DNA of 15,918 nucleotides from Clostridiales bacterium. Lineage in GTDB: Bacteria > Bacillota > Clostridia > WRLR01. Every line of letters begins with the position of its first letter. Within the stretch, counting starts at the first letter, position 1. Shown piece by piece: positions 1 through 8,636 of this stretch. Location: the NCBI GenBank assembly GCA_031263625.1, contig JAISFK010000170.1, positions 1 through 15,918 on the forward strand, read 5' to 3'. Under the pieces are notes generated by a model. It was not told the DNA's origin and searched no databases. It worked only from the letters and a program-made list of their open reading frames with translations. Position numbers and translations under genes: made by a program.

Positions 1-1463
1 TTCACGGCGGCCACGCTGCACTTGAGCACCTGGTCGCTCTTGAGGCACAGGAACACGACCCACGGCGGCGCGCCGAAGGCGTAGTGGGCGAGCAGCGCCA
101 TCGGGATTATGACGAGCCACACGAAAATGAGGTCGTTCATGAGCACGAAATGCGTCGCGCCGCCCGCGCGCACGATCTGGAGCGACGACATCTGGTACGA
201 CGTCCCGATCAGCATGAAGCACAGCACCGTGATGAACTGCCGCGCATAGCCCATCGTCTCGGCCTCCAGCGCGCCGAACAGCGGGATCGACAGCACGGCC
301 CCGCGCAGCGCGAACATGACCGAGGCCGACGCGAGCCCGACGCAGACGTACACGAGCTGCAGCGTCTTCGTGGAGCGCTTCGCGCGCTCGAAGTCGTTGA
401 CCCCGATGGCCTGCCCCACGACGAGCGAGCCCGCCGTGGCCATGCCGTACACGAACACCGAGAACATCTGCCCCAAGTTGCCGACAATCGAGCTGGCGGC
501 TATGACGGACTCGCCGAGCCTGCCGATGATCGCCGCTTGCGCCGCCCCGCCAAAGCCCCAGAATATGTCGCCGAATATGACCGGCAGCCCATAGCGGAAG
601 TAGTCGCGGAGCAGGGCGCCGTCGTGCCGCAGCATGTCCCTCGGCCTGAGCTGGATCTTCGCGTCCTTGAACAGCACGTAGCATACGATGATGGCGCACT
701 CCACGATGCGCGAAACCAGCGTGGCGAGCGCCGCCCCGGCGACGCCCATCTCCGGGAAGCCCAGCTTTCCGAATATGAAGATGTAGTTGAACAGCACGTT
801 GGAGAAAAACGCGACGAGCGACGTGGCTATGCCGATGTTGACCGAGCCGGCGCAGCGCATCGCCGCGAGCAGCACGTTGGTCAGGCAGAAAAACACGAAC
901 GACCATTTGAGCCAGCCCACGTAGACGAGCCCCTCCGCCACGACGGACTGCGAGTCGGACAGCAGGCCCAGCAGCGGCCTGCCGAACGCGGCCATGGCGA
1001 CAAACAGGGCCAGGCCGACGCCGACGGCGATCTTGACCGACGCGGCGCAGATAGTCTTGACCGACGCCAGGTTGCCCTTGCCGTAATACTGCGCGGCCAA
1101 AATGACGAGCGCGGCGCCGAGGCCCATGACGAGCATGTGCAGGATGTTCTGGATCTGGTTGACGGCGTAGATGCCGCTGATGGCGCTCTCGCCCAGGTGC
1201 GAAACCATCAGGTTGTCGGCCAGGCCGACGCCGAACGATATGACGTTCTGCCCCGCTATCGGCAGCGCCAGCAGCACTATCTTTTTGTAAAAGCTCCCGT
1301 CCCTGATCAGCCACGGGAACCGCTGCGGCTGGCGCTGCTGCGGCTGCTGTTGCTGCGGCTGCTGTTGCTGTTGTTGCGGATGGCGCTGCTGCGGCCCCCC
1401 GCCCGCACCGCCTGCAGCGCCCACTCCGTTCGCTTTGTTCGCGTTCGATCTCGCTTTCGCCAT
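1..1463 (-). CDS. MATE family efflux transporter (3' end cut by window edge)
   Basis: A Na+- or H+-coupled multidrug/toxin extrusion transporter of the MATE (NorM/DinF-like) family, an inner-membrane protein expected to have 12 helices. I translated 487 codons from ATG at 1463 with no stop before the window edge. The conserved core starts near residue 49 (FPWLIRDGSFYKKIVLLALP), followed by hydrophobic helices and the typical early motif SFGVGLADNLMVSHLGE. The last visible residues (LKSDQVLKCSVAAVK) are close to the usual MATE C terminus, so only some 10-20 residues are probably missing. Residues 24-48 form a Gln/Pro/Arg tract (16 Gln of 25) ahead of helix 1, which is not a normal part of the family. 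No better start lies between the tract and the core. It lies 192 bases downstream of the DeoR gene. Substrate unknown; a link to sugar use is not shown. Confidence 0.93.
   Translation of the reverse strand, partial: MAKARSNANKANGVGAAGGAGGGPQQRHPQQQQQQPQQQQPQQRQPQRFPWLIRDGSFYKKIVLLALPIAGQNVISFGVGLADNLMVSHLGESAISGIYAVNQIQNILHMLVMGLGAALVILAAQYYGKGNLASVKTICAASVKIAVGVGLALFVAMAAFGRPLLGLLSDSQSVVAEGLVYVGWLKWSFVFFCLTNVLLAAMRCAGSVNIGIATSLVAFFSNVLFNYIFIFGKLGFPEMGVAGAALATLVSRIVECAIIVCYVLFKDAKIQLRPRDMLRHDGALLRDYFRYGLPVIFGDIFWGFGGAAQAAIIGRLGESVIAASSIVGNLGQMFSVFVYGMATAGSLVVGQAIGVNDFERAKRSTKTLQLVYVCVGLASASVMFALRGAVLSIPLFGALEAETMGYARQFITVLCFMLIGTSYQMSSLQIVRAGGATHFVLMNDLIFVWLVIIPMALLAHYAFGAPPWVVFLCLKSDQVLKCSVAAV
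1320..1394 (-). repeat. Gln/Pro-coding repeat tract in MATE N terminus
   Basis: CAG/CAA and CCG codons alternate to give a Gln-rich stretch (residues 24-48, for example QQQQQQPQQQQPQQ). It is in frame and lies before the first membrane helix, so it would be on the cytoplasmic side. Confidence 0.85.
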
Positions 1464-1515
1464 GTGTCCTGCAAGCCCCTTTCCTGAAGCGGGCCGCGCC
1501 CGCAACCCAAGTCGA

Positions 1516-1540
1516 AACGGGAAAGCGCAGCTTCCCCGTT
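1516..1540. other. Perfect hairpin between deoR-type gene and MATE gene
   Basis: On the minus strand AACGGGGAAGC-TGC-GCTTTCCCGTT gives an 11-bp stem (one G-U pair) with a 3-base loop. It lies between the regulator stop and the MATE start. No run of T follows on either strand, so it is not a standard intrinsic terminator; it may be a processing or attenuation structure. Confidence 0.5.
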
Positions 1541-1570
1541 CCTCACGGGCGCGCCGCCCGCGCCGCGCTC

Positions 1571-1659
1571 GCCCGCGCCCGCAAGTTGCTAGCGGCTACC
1601 CGTGGTTGAAAGCGCGGAAACGCCGGCGCCCGTCCGCGCCCGCGCCCGCAAGTTGCTAG
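1571..1659. repeat. 22-bp exact direct repeat, one copy spanning the DeoR stop codon
   Basis: The 22 bases at 1571-1592 recur exactly at 1638-1659, 67 bp apart. Both end in GCAAGTTGCTAG (plus strand). The right-hand copy contains the TAG stop of the DeoR gene (1656-1658 on the minus strand). The 45 bp between the copies show no gene. Confidence 0.9.
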
Positions 1660-2405
1660 AGCACTGTCGTCTGGGCCTGGCGCGCGTTTATCGTGAACAG
1701 GTCCGGCGGCCGCTTGTCGCATATGACATAGTCCACGTCCGGCAGGCCCGCGAACGTGTACGGCATGATCTTCGAGAACTTGGACCTGTCCATGAGCATG
1801 ACGGACGTGCGCGCGCTGCCGATGACGAGCTTCTTGACGAGCTTCTCGCTCTCCTTGCCGCACGCGAAGCCGCTGTCCTCCGAGTAGCCCGACACGCCGA
1901 TGAAGCCGATGTCTATGTTGATCTCGCCCAGATAGTTCAGCGTGCTCTGGCCCGACAGCGCCATGTTGGCGCGGTTCAGGGCGCCGCAGCATATGTTCAC
2001 GGACGGCTGGCGCAGCCGGGCGAGCTCCCCCGCGAAATTCGCGCCGCTCGTGAAGATCGTCATGCTGATGTCGGGCAGGGCGCGTATGAGCGCCAAGTTG
2101 GTCGTCCCCGCGTCAAAAAACACGGAGATGCCCGGCTTTATGAGCTTGAGCGCCTTTTGGGCGATGATCTCCTTGCCGGCGGGGTTCTCCTGCATGCGCG
2201 AGTTAAAGCTTGGGTCGAGCGACTGGCTCGCCGCCCGCGCGCCGCCGCGCACCTTAATGATGTAGCCGGACTGCTGGAGCGTGTTCAGATCCCGGTGCAA
2301 CGTCATGAACGTCACTTCCGGGCACAGCGCCTGAAGCTCCTTGATGGTGGCGATCCCCTTGCTGAATATGTACTCCCTTATCTTCTGCTGCCTGATCTGG
2401 TACAT
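1656..2405 (-). CDS. DeoR-family transcriptional regulator
   Basis: A 249-residue DeoR/GlpR-type regulator, normal length for the family. Residues 1-57 form the N-terminal winged helix-turn-helix (QQKIREYIFSKG, recognition part VTFMTLHRDLNTLQQSGYI). Residues about 75-235 are the sugar-phosphate-binding C-terminal domain with FFDAGTTNLAL, GFACGKESEKLVKK and MDRSKF. Such proteins are usually repressors released by a phosphorylated sugar intermediate. Start: ATG at 2405 is the first possible one, because an in-frame TGA lies four codons upstream; a GGAAGGGG site lies further upstream than usual (about 12 bases). It sits at the downstream end of the sugar cluster, so it probably controls the cluster and itself in response to a ketose phosphate. 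Its protein is less Ala/Gly-rich than its neighbours. The ligand cannot be read from sequence. Confidence 0.93.
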   Translation of the reverse strand: MYQIRQQKIREYIFSKGIATIKELQALCPEVTFMTLHRDLNTLQQSGYIIKVRGGARAASQSLDPSFNSRMQENPAGKEIIAQKALKLIKPGISVFFDAGTTNLALIRALPDISMTIFTSGANFAGELARLRQPSVNICCGALNRANMALSGQSTLNYLGEINIDIGFIGVSGYSEDSGFACGKESEKLVKKLVIGSARTSVMLMDRSKFSKIMPYTFAGLPDVDYVICDKRPPDLFTINARQAQTTVL

Positions 2406-2427
2406 GCCGAGGCTTCACCCCTTCCTT

Positions 2428-2461
2428 GCGCGCCGGCCTGGCGGATTGCCGGCCGGCGCGC
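2428..2461. other. Strong GC palindrome just upstream of the DeoR gene
   Basis: GCGCGCCGGCC and its exact reverse complement GGCCGGCGCGC flank a 12-base centre that can pair further (GGC/GCC). On the minus strand it ends about 20 bases before the regulator's ATG, next to the GGAAGGGG site. It could be a hairpin affecting translation, a read-through brake, or part of a palindromic repeat. No T-run follows. Confidence 0.6.
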
Positions 2462-2558
2462 CCGCTTGCCGGGCTGGCAGGCCGGCCGGACGGCTGGCTG
2501 TGTGGCCAGATGGCCGACGCCGCTGGGCGCCGCTTGCGCCGATGGCCCGCAAAAGCCC

Positions 2559-2584
2559 GTCATTCTGGGCTTGTCCCAGAATCC
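2559..2584. repeat. Single arm of REP-like palindromic repeat
   Basis: A 26-bp unit whose core ATTCTGGG-CTTGT-CCCAGAAT is itself a hairpin (8-bp stem, 5-base loop), followed by AAAAA. It matches both arms of the inverted pair at 6948-7013 with a few substitutions, mostly G/A and C/T changes. Confidence 0.85.
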
Positions 2585-2687
2585 AAAAACGGACGGCTGG
2601 CCGGCTGAATTGCCGGCTCACAAGCCGAGCCGGTTGCCGGATGGCCCTGCGCGAGCGAACGGACGGCCGGACGGCTACCTGGAAACC

Positions 2688-3980
2688 CTACGCGAGCGGC
2701 CGCGCGTTCGCCAGCAGGTGCCGCTCCGCCTCGGGGCTCCACAGCCCGCCGCTGCGCGCAGTGATCTCGCCAAGCTCGGCAAAGAGCCGCCCGGCGGGGG
2801 TGCCGGCCCCGTCCTCGCCCGCCCTGCCAAAATCCGCGATGGCCGTCAGCGGCAGCGAGATGTGCGTGTATATCAGCTTCTTCCCGCCGGGTATCTCCGG
2901 CAGCCTCAGCGTGGCGGCGCGGGCCGCGTCCAGGCCGCCGACGTGGGTTATGAGCAGGGCCGGGTTTATGCGGCCCTCGCCGGCCAGCGCCAGCGCCTCC
3001 CGCATGTCGTCCGTGTTGCCGCCGGACGTGCCCGCGACGTGCGTGGCGTTGTAGTGCACGTTGTAGAAGTTGAACTTTGCCGAAAAGCCCGCGTCCGACG
3101 GCCCCGCGAAGAAGTTCAGGCAGCCGTCCTGCGCGAGGACGGCGTCCGCCTGCTCGACCACGGCCGAAACGGGCGCGAACACGAACACGTCGTCGTAGCC
3201 GGCGCCGCCCGACGCCGCGCGGAGCGCCTCGACGGGGCCGCCCCCCGCCGCGGTGTTGAGATAGACGAGCTCGACGCCGCGCTCCGCCGCGCCGGACGGC
3301 GCGAGCAACTCGGCGGCGCGGGCCAGCCGCGCGGCGTCTATGTCCGTGACGACGAGCAGCGCGGGCCGCCTGTCGCAGTGGACGATGTAATCGACGAGCG
3401 CCAGGCCCATCGGCCCGGCCCCCGCCAGTATCGCCATCCTCCCGCCCTCTTTTATGCCCATGCGGTGCGTGTAGTCGCCGACGACGGTGTGGTAGCTCGC
3501 GTGCGCGGCGCCTATCACGCAGGATATCGGCTCGGCGACGGAGCCGAAAAACCAGGCGTCGCCGCCGTATGGCAGCACGCAGTCCTGCTCCGTGTAGCAG
3601 CCGGGTACAATGCCGTACTGGGCGTCCCCGCCTATGTACGGGAACGAGTAGCCGGCGGCCTCGTAGCGCCCGCGCATGGCCGGCTGCAGCACGAAGCGCT
3701 GGCCGCGCTCGTAGCGGCCTTTCAGGCTCGCGCCGATCTCGACGATCTCGCCGCAGAACTCGTGGCCGATGATGGTCGGGTTTTCCGCCACGTCGTCGGG
3801 GACGCGCTTGTGCGCCGCGCCCTGCGACGAGGACTTGTAGGACGACATGCACAGGCTGTCGGACACTATGCGCACAAGGAGCTCGTCCTCCGCGATGTCC
3901 GGCAGATCAAAGTCGTCCAGGCGCAGATCCCCGGCGCCGTGCAGCCGCAATGCCTTGGTTCTTGTCATGGCTGTAACCAT
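2688..3980 (-). CDS. SorE-like zinc-dependent ketose-phosphate reductase
   Basis: A 430-residue medium-chain zinc dehydrogenase closest, by motif recall, to L-sorbose-1-phosphate reductase (SorE), which reduces L-sorbose 1-phosphate to D-glucitol 6-phosphate with NAD(P)H. Visible: likely catalytic zinc ligands C44, H73-E74 and E150; GHEFCGEIVEIG (72-83); Rossmann glycines GAGPMG (187-192); and the SorE-type stretch FNFYNVHYNATHVAGTSGGNTDD (303-325). The four-Cys structural zinc site of many alcohol dehydrogenases is not evident. Start: ATG at 3980 (MVTAMTRTK) is preferred to ATG at 3968 because AGGAAAAGG directly precedes it. It begins 14 bases after the PHP gene's stop, so the two are co-transcribed and probably coupled. 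In this cluster a 6-deoxyketose phosphate is a possible substrate; that is inference. Confidence 0.88.
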   Translation of the reverse strand: MVTAMTRTKALRLHGAGDLRLDDFDLPDIAEDELLVRIVSDSLCMSSYKSSSQGAAHKRVPDDVAENPTIIGHEFCGEIVEIGASLKGRYERGQRFVLQPAMRGRYEAAGYSFPYIGGDAQYGIVPGCYTEQDCVLPYGGDAWFFGSVAEPISCVIGAAHASYHTVVGDYTHRMGIKEGGRMAILAGAGPMGLALVDYIVHCDRRPALLVVTDIDAARLARAAELLAPSGAAERGVELVYLNTAAGGGPVEALRAASGGAGYDDVFVFAPVSAVVEQADAVLAQDGCLNFFAGPSDAGFSAKFNFYNVHYNATHVAGTSGGNTDDMREALALAGEGRINPALLITHVGGLDAARAATLRLPEIPGGKKLIYTHISLPLTAIADFGRAGEDGAGTPAGRLFAELGEITARSGGLWSPEAERHLLANARPLA

Positions 3981-3994
3981 CCTTTTCCTGAGTA

Positions 3995-5440
3995 TTAATG
4001 CCGATCCCAGTCCTTGCCCCTGCCCTTGCCCTTGTCCTTGTCCCTGTCGCGGCGCAAGGACTCGCGCCCTATCGCCGCGTAGCGCTTGACCCTCGCGCCC
4101 AGCCCCGGCTCGCGCCCGACCGCGTCCGCCGAGAACATGCCGCCGCCGGGATCCGCCTCGGAGGCGGCCTCGTGCCCTATCAGCGCCCACGTCGATTCGA
4201 TCAGGTGCGCATACGCGGGATCCCCCAGCGCCTCGCACACGAACGGCTGGAACGGCGTGTTGATGTCCTCGCCCGATATCTGGAACAGGCCGTGCCGCTC
4301 GCACAGCCCCATGAGCCGCGCGAGCTGGGCCTTCGTGTTGCGCGTCGGCATGTACGTGACCGCCAGAAAGCCGGCGCCGGCCAGCCACGCGACCAGCTCG
4401 TCCAGATAGTCGTCCTCGAAGCGCTGGTCCTTCTTGTCGCCCGTCACCGAGCCGCGGACGTCGCCCAAATACGCATACGCGGGGATCGCGCCGAACTCCT
4501 TCGCCGCGCCGGCGAACTCCGCGACGCCCGGCAGCTCGTCGGACGCGTCTATGTAAAACTGCTCGACGAGCTGGCTCTTCAGCAGCCCCAGCAGGTAGTA
4601 CTCGTACATCGGCTCGCCCGCGTCCGACAGCTTTTCGAGGACGCCGCCGGACGCCCTGACGCCGAAGCCGCCGTCCAGGAATTTCAGCAGCGCCTCGCCC
4701 CGGCCGAATTTCTCCGTCAGCCTGTTCGCCAGCGCGAACAGAATGTGCCGCTCCGTGACCGTGCCGCCCGCCGCGCTCTGCGAGATGGGCAGCACGTCCC
4801 TCTCGAAGCTGAGCGGGACGCCGCGCGGCTCGAACAGCGCGTTCAGGCGCCGCGCCATCAGCCCGTTGCGCGCGTTGCGCCGCGCGCGATACGGCGCGAT
4901 GTACTCCTGCACCTTGCCGAGGTTGCGGCGCGGGATCCCGTGCATCGCGAGGTACGCGACGGATTTTTGGTCGGGGTTGTTCAGCAGGCGCCCCTCGAAC
5001 GGCGTCCCGGCCATCGAGCACCTGCACTCGATGCCGGCCGTCGTCGCGACGCCCATGATCCTGCCCGCCTCGGCAAACTCGCCCGCGCCCGCCACAGTGT
5101 CGTGATCCATGATCCCCGCCGTGGCAAGCCCGCTGCGCCACGCCTTGTACACGGCCTTCGCGGGCGAGTAGGGCGAGAACGAGTAGATGGTGTGTATGTG
5201 GTTGTTGACGTACTCCGGCGCGCCGCCCGCGCTTGCGCCGGCCGGTTCGGGGCCGCCCGAAGCCGCAGTCGCAGCCGCGCCGCCCGCGCCCCCGCCGGCA
5301 GAAGCCGCAGCCGCGCCGTTCCCGCCGCTACTCTCGCCGCCCCCGGCTTTCGCGAGCGCGGCGAACTCGGCCAGCGCCTCCAGGCGCCGCTCTGGCTCCG
5401 GCGCGTCCATGCCCCTTTCAAGCGGCTCCGCAATGTCCAT
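3995..5440 (-). CDS. PHP-domain phosphoesterase
   Basis: A 481-residue protein with a polymerase-and-histidinol-phosphatase (PHP) metal-dependent hydrolase fold. Metal motifs: HIHT (H81, H83), MDHD (D112, H113), GIE (E138), TERHI, and a late SGEDINTP (about 389-396). It is far longer than histidinol phosphatase and more like the uncharacterised PHP proteins found near sugar genes. Substrate unknown; a phosphorylated sugar is plausible from the neighbours. Residues 32-75 are an Ala/Gly/Ser tract between an N-terminal helix and the metal site, and the last 19 residues are an Asp/Gly-Lys/Arg tail; neither looks catalytic. Start is uncertain: GGAGG at 5458-5454 is 13 bases from ATG 5440, 7 from TTG 5446, 4 from GTG 5449; ATG 5464 lies upstream of it. 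All choices keep the domain. It follows the SDR gene by under 30 bases. Confidence 0.85.
   Translation of the reverse strand: MDIAEPLERGMDAPEPERRLEALAEFAALAKAGGGESSGGNGAAAASAGGGAGGAAATAASGGPEPAGASAGGAPEYVNNHIHTIYSFSPYSPAKAVYKAWRSGLATAGIMDHDTVAGAGEFAEAGRIMGVATTAGIECRCSMAGTPFEGRLLNNPDQKSVAYLAMHGIPRRNLGKVQEYIAPYRARRNARNGLMARRLNALFEPRGVPLSFERDVLPISQSAAGGTVTERHILFALANRLTEKFGRGEALLKFLDGGFGVRASGGVLEKLSDAGEPMYEYYLLGLLKSQLVEQFYIDASDELPGVAEFAGAAKEFGAIPAYAYLGDVRGSVTGDKKDQRFEDDYLDELVAWLAGAGFLAVTYMPTRNTKAQLARLMGLCERHGLFQISGEDINTPFQPFVCEALGDPAYAHLIESTWALIGHEAASEADPGGGMFSADAVGREPGLGARVKRYAAIGRESLRRDRDKDKGKGRGKDWDRH
4012..4047. repeat. Six 6-bp tandem repeats in the 3' end of the PHP gene
   Basis: Six copies of CC(T/C)TG(C/T) on the plus strand. 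Read in frame on the minus strand they encode a run of Asp-Lys, Gly-Lys and Gly-Arg pairs in the C-terminal tail, ending ten bases or so before the stop region. Confidence 0.9.
5216..5347 (-). repeat. Ala/Gly-rich low-complexity linker in PHP protein
   Basis: Codes for residues 32-75 (numbered from ATG 5440), almost only Ala, Gly, Ser and Pro (for example GGGAGGAAATAASGG). It separates the N-terminal helix from the first metal motif, as a disordered linker would. Confidence 0.85.
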
Positions 5441-5467
5441 GCGCAACACTGATCCTCCGTTCATATT

Positions 5468-6745
<1,278 letters not shown>

Positions 6746-6754
6746 ATCGCTATA

Positions 6755-6767
6755 CCCCATCCCTTTT
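6755..6767 (-). promoter_or_regulatory. Ribosome binding site deciding the SDR start
   Basis: AAAAGGGATGGGG on the minus strand lies 9 bases before ATG 6745 but overlaps ATG 6760. The kinase gene has nearly the same arrangement (AAAAAGGGATGGG before ATG 8511), where the downstream ATG is clearly the family start. Confidence 0.6.
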
Positions 6768-6947
6768 CAAGTTTTTGCGCGGAGCGGCCAGCGCCGCAGC
6801 GGCGGGCCCGCCCCCGCCAATCCGCAGTTCCGCCGCAACCGCCGCAACGACAGCCGCAACGGCAACCCTCGCGCCGCGCTGCAGTCCAGATGCCAGCGCC
6901 GCAGACGATGACGTTATGCCGCTCAGGCCGCTGGAATCCGAAAGAAC

Positions 6948-7013
6948 GTCATTCTGAGTTCATCCCAGAATCCAAAAATCAAAGGCTGGATTCCGGGACA
7001 AGCCCGGAATGAC
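6948..7013. repeat. 66-bp REP-like inverted repeat
   Basis: Two 26-bp arms, 6948-6973 and 6988-7013, in inverted orientation around an A-rich 14-base centre. Each arm has its own hairpin (for example ATTCCGGG...CCCGGAAT). Arm pairing is close to complete with a few mismatches. A third copy is at 2559-2584. This is the layout of extragenic palindromic pairs that are often spread through a genome. Confidence 0.85.
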
Positions 7014-7047
7014 GGGGAGCGGAGCGAACGGCTCGCCCCCCGCCGCG

Positions 7048-8511
7048 TCACTGCAGCGGCAGCCTCGCGAAGCGCTCGTAGGCGTCGTCCCAGCGCGCGG
7101 CGTCCCCCGGCTCGTACTCGGCCATCCCGCCCGCGTCCCGGATTATCCGGCGCGCCTCGCCGACCCCGGCGATCTCGCCCGCCGCGATCAGCTGCAGGGC
7201 GATGCTGCCGAGCGCCGTCGCCTCGACCGGCCCGGCGTGGACGGCCTTTCCCATGGCGCCGGCCACCGAGCGGCAGAAGAACGGGCTCTTGATGCCGCCG
7301 CCCACCATGTTCGCGGAATCGGCGCGGATCCCCGCCGTGTCCTCTATCGCGCGCAGGTTGTGCCTGCACTTGAGCGCCAGGCTCTCGACGACGCAGCGGA
7401 TGACTTCGCCCTCCGTCTCCGGCGCGCGCTGCCCGGTGGCGCGGCAGTACGCCCTGATCCGCGCGGGCATGTCGCCCGGCTTTATAAAGTCCGGCGCGTC
7501 AACGTCGATGAAGCTCTGGAAAGGCGGCGCGGCCTCCGCCATCGCGTCCAGCTCGTCGTAGCTGTACGCCCTGCCCTCCCGCGCCCACTGCCGCCTGCAC
7601 TCCTGGCTGAGCCACGTGCCCATGATGTTCTTCAGGTAGCGGATCGTGCGGTTCACGCCGCCCTCGTTCGTGAAGTTGCGCCGCGCGGCCCGCGCGTCGA
7701 TGTGCGGCTCGGGCAGCTCGGTCCCCAGCAGGCTCCACGTGCCGCATATGACGTACACGAAATTCGGCCCGCCCGCCGGCACGGCCGCGACCGCGGACGC
7801 CGTGTCGTGCGACGCTATGCACATGACCTTCGCGGGGGGCGCTCCCAGCTCGGCCCGCAAGTCGGCGCCCAGCTCGCCGCAGACCGTGCCCGGCTGGACA
7901 ATCCGGCAGAACATGCGCCTGTCCAGCCCCACCCTGTCTATCAGCCCGAAATCCCAGTCGCGCGCCCGCGCGTCCAGCAGAGCGGACGTGGACGCGATCG
8001 TGTACTCCGTGCGCATCTCGCCCGTCAGGAAGTAGTTGAGCAGATCCGGCATGAACAGCAGCCTGTCCGCGCGCGCCAGCAGCTCCGGCTTCTCGCGGCG
8101 CAGGTACGCGAGCTGGTGCAGCGTGTTTATCTGCATGTCCTGTATGCCCGTCGAGGCGTATATCTCGTCCTGGGGGATGTCCTTGTACAGGAGCTGGTAG
8201 CTGTCCGTCCTGTTGTCCCGGTAGTGGACGGGGTTTTCGAGCAGCCCGCCGTCCTTGCCTATGAGGCCGAAATCGACGCCCCAAGTGTCGATGCCGATGT
8301 AGTCGAACCCGCCCGCGTTCACGGCCTTGGAGATGCTCTGCCTAATCTCGTGCAGCAGGCGCAGCACGTCCCAGTACAGCGTGCCGCGCACGGGGACCGG
8401 GTCGTTGGGGAAGCGGTGCAGCTCCCGCATGTTTATCGTCTTGCCGTCAAATTCCGCGAGGATCGCGCGGCCGTTTGACGCGCCGAGGTCGATTGACAGA
8501 ATTTTGGCCAT
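7048..8511 (-). CDS. rhaB: Rhamnulokinase-type FGGY sugar kinase
   Basis: A 487-residue FGGY-family kinase, near-identical in length to E. coli RhaB. It phosphorylates L-rhamnulose (and probably L-fuculose here) at C1 with ATP in the cytoplasm. Motifs: DLGASNGR (8-15), GIDTWGVDFGLI (73-84), the catalytic Asp in CIASHDTASAV (D236), CGTWSLLG (257-264), and the nucleotide-binding GGGIKSPFF (404-412). The WGVDFG and SHDTASAV motifs are typical of RhaB rather than FucK. Start: ATG 8511, with AAAAAGGGATGGG seven bases upstream; ATG 8523 would overlap that site. It follows the aldolase by 119 bases. As the only sugar kinase in view beside both isomerases, it probably handles both ketoses; that needs a substrate test. 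Confidence 0.93.
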   Translation of the reverse strand: MAKILSIDLGASNGRAILAEFDGKTINMRELHRFPNDPVPVRGTLYWDVLRLLHEIRQSISKAVNAGGFDYIGIDTWGVDFGLIGKDGGLLENPVHYRDNRTDSYQLLYKDIPQDEIYASTGIQDMQINTLHQLAYLRREKPELLARADRLLFMPDLLNYFLTGEMRTEYTIASTSALLDARARDWDFGLIDRVGLDRRMFCRIVQPGTVCGELGADLRAELGAPPAKVMCIASHDTASAVAAVPAGGPNFVYVICGTWSLLGTELPEPHIDARAARRNFTNEGGVNRTIRYLKNIMGTWLSQECRRQWAREGRAYSYDELDAMAEAAPPFQSFIDVDAPDFIKPGDMPARIRAYCRATGQRAPETEGEVIRCVVESLALKCRHNLRAIEDTAGIRADSANMVGGGIKSPFFCRSVAGAMGKAVHAGPVEATALGSIALQLIAAGEIAGVGEARRIIRDAGGMAEYEPGDAARWDDAYERFARLPLQ

Positions 8512-8580
8512 TTGCTTGCCCATCCCTTTTTAATTTCAATGTTTCTTGCCATGCCCGCGCCGCGAGCCCTGCGTTTTGCC

Positions 8581-8636
8581 GCGCCTAGCCAGAGCTTCGC
8601 CCGCGCACGGCGGCTGCCCCGCGCCCGCGCCTAGCC
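8581..8636. repeat. Short direct repeat carrying the aldolase stop codon
   Basis: CCGCGCCTAGCC (plus strand) ends at 8590 and again at 8636, 46 bp apart. The right copy contains the aldolase TAG stop (8631-8633). The bases between are C/G-rich and show no gene. Confidence 0.65.

Larger units (their letters stand above)
2406..2687. other. 282-bp spacer rich in palindromes between SorE-like gene and DeoR gene
   Basis: No gene is seen here. The spacer holds the palindrome at 2428-2461, the REP-like arm at 2559-2584, a 7-bp stem (CCGGCTC/GAGCCGG) at 2613-2633, and several scattered copies of GGACGGC-type words (near 2487, 2590, 2661 and 2669). A promoter for the regulator could lie here but I see no clear -35/-10 pair. 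Confidence 0.6.
6746..7047. other. 302-bp spacer with REP-like element, kinase to SDR
   Basis: No gene is seen. It contains the 66-bp inverted repeat (6948-7013), a short-repeat stretch near 6833-6867 (CCGCAAC words in loose tandem), and the ribosome site of the SDR gene at 6755-6767. This is the longest spacer in the cluster, so a separate promoter for the SDR-PHP-SorE set is possible, though none is clear. Confidence 0.6.

Noticed and set aside
1..1463. MATE protein as the fucose/rhamnose importer
   Set aside because: MATE proteins are cation-coupled exporters; sugar uptake in such clusters uses MFS, ABC or TRAP systems, none of which is in view.
1516..1540. Intrinsic terminator after the DeoR gene
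   Set aside because: The hairpin is strong but no T-run follows on the minus strand.
1602..3998. Very long plus-strand frames (for example 1602-3998 and 8718-11579)
   Set aside because: They are Arg/Ala/His-rich, lack recognisable motifs and lie opposite genes with clear family motifs; GC-rich DNA leaves such antisense frames open.
3995..5440. PHP protein as histidinol phosphatase working with HisD
   Set aside because: It is much larger than HisK-type phosphatases, lies nine genes away and is tightly packed with sugar-phosphate dehydrogenases.
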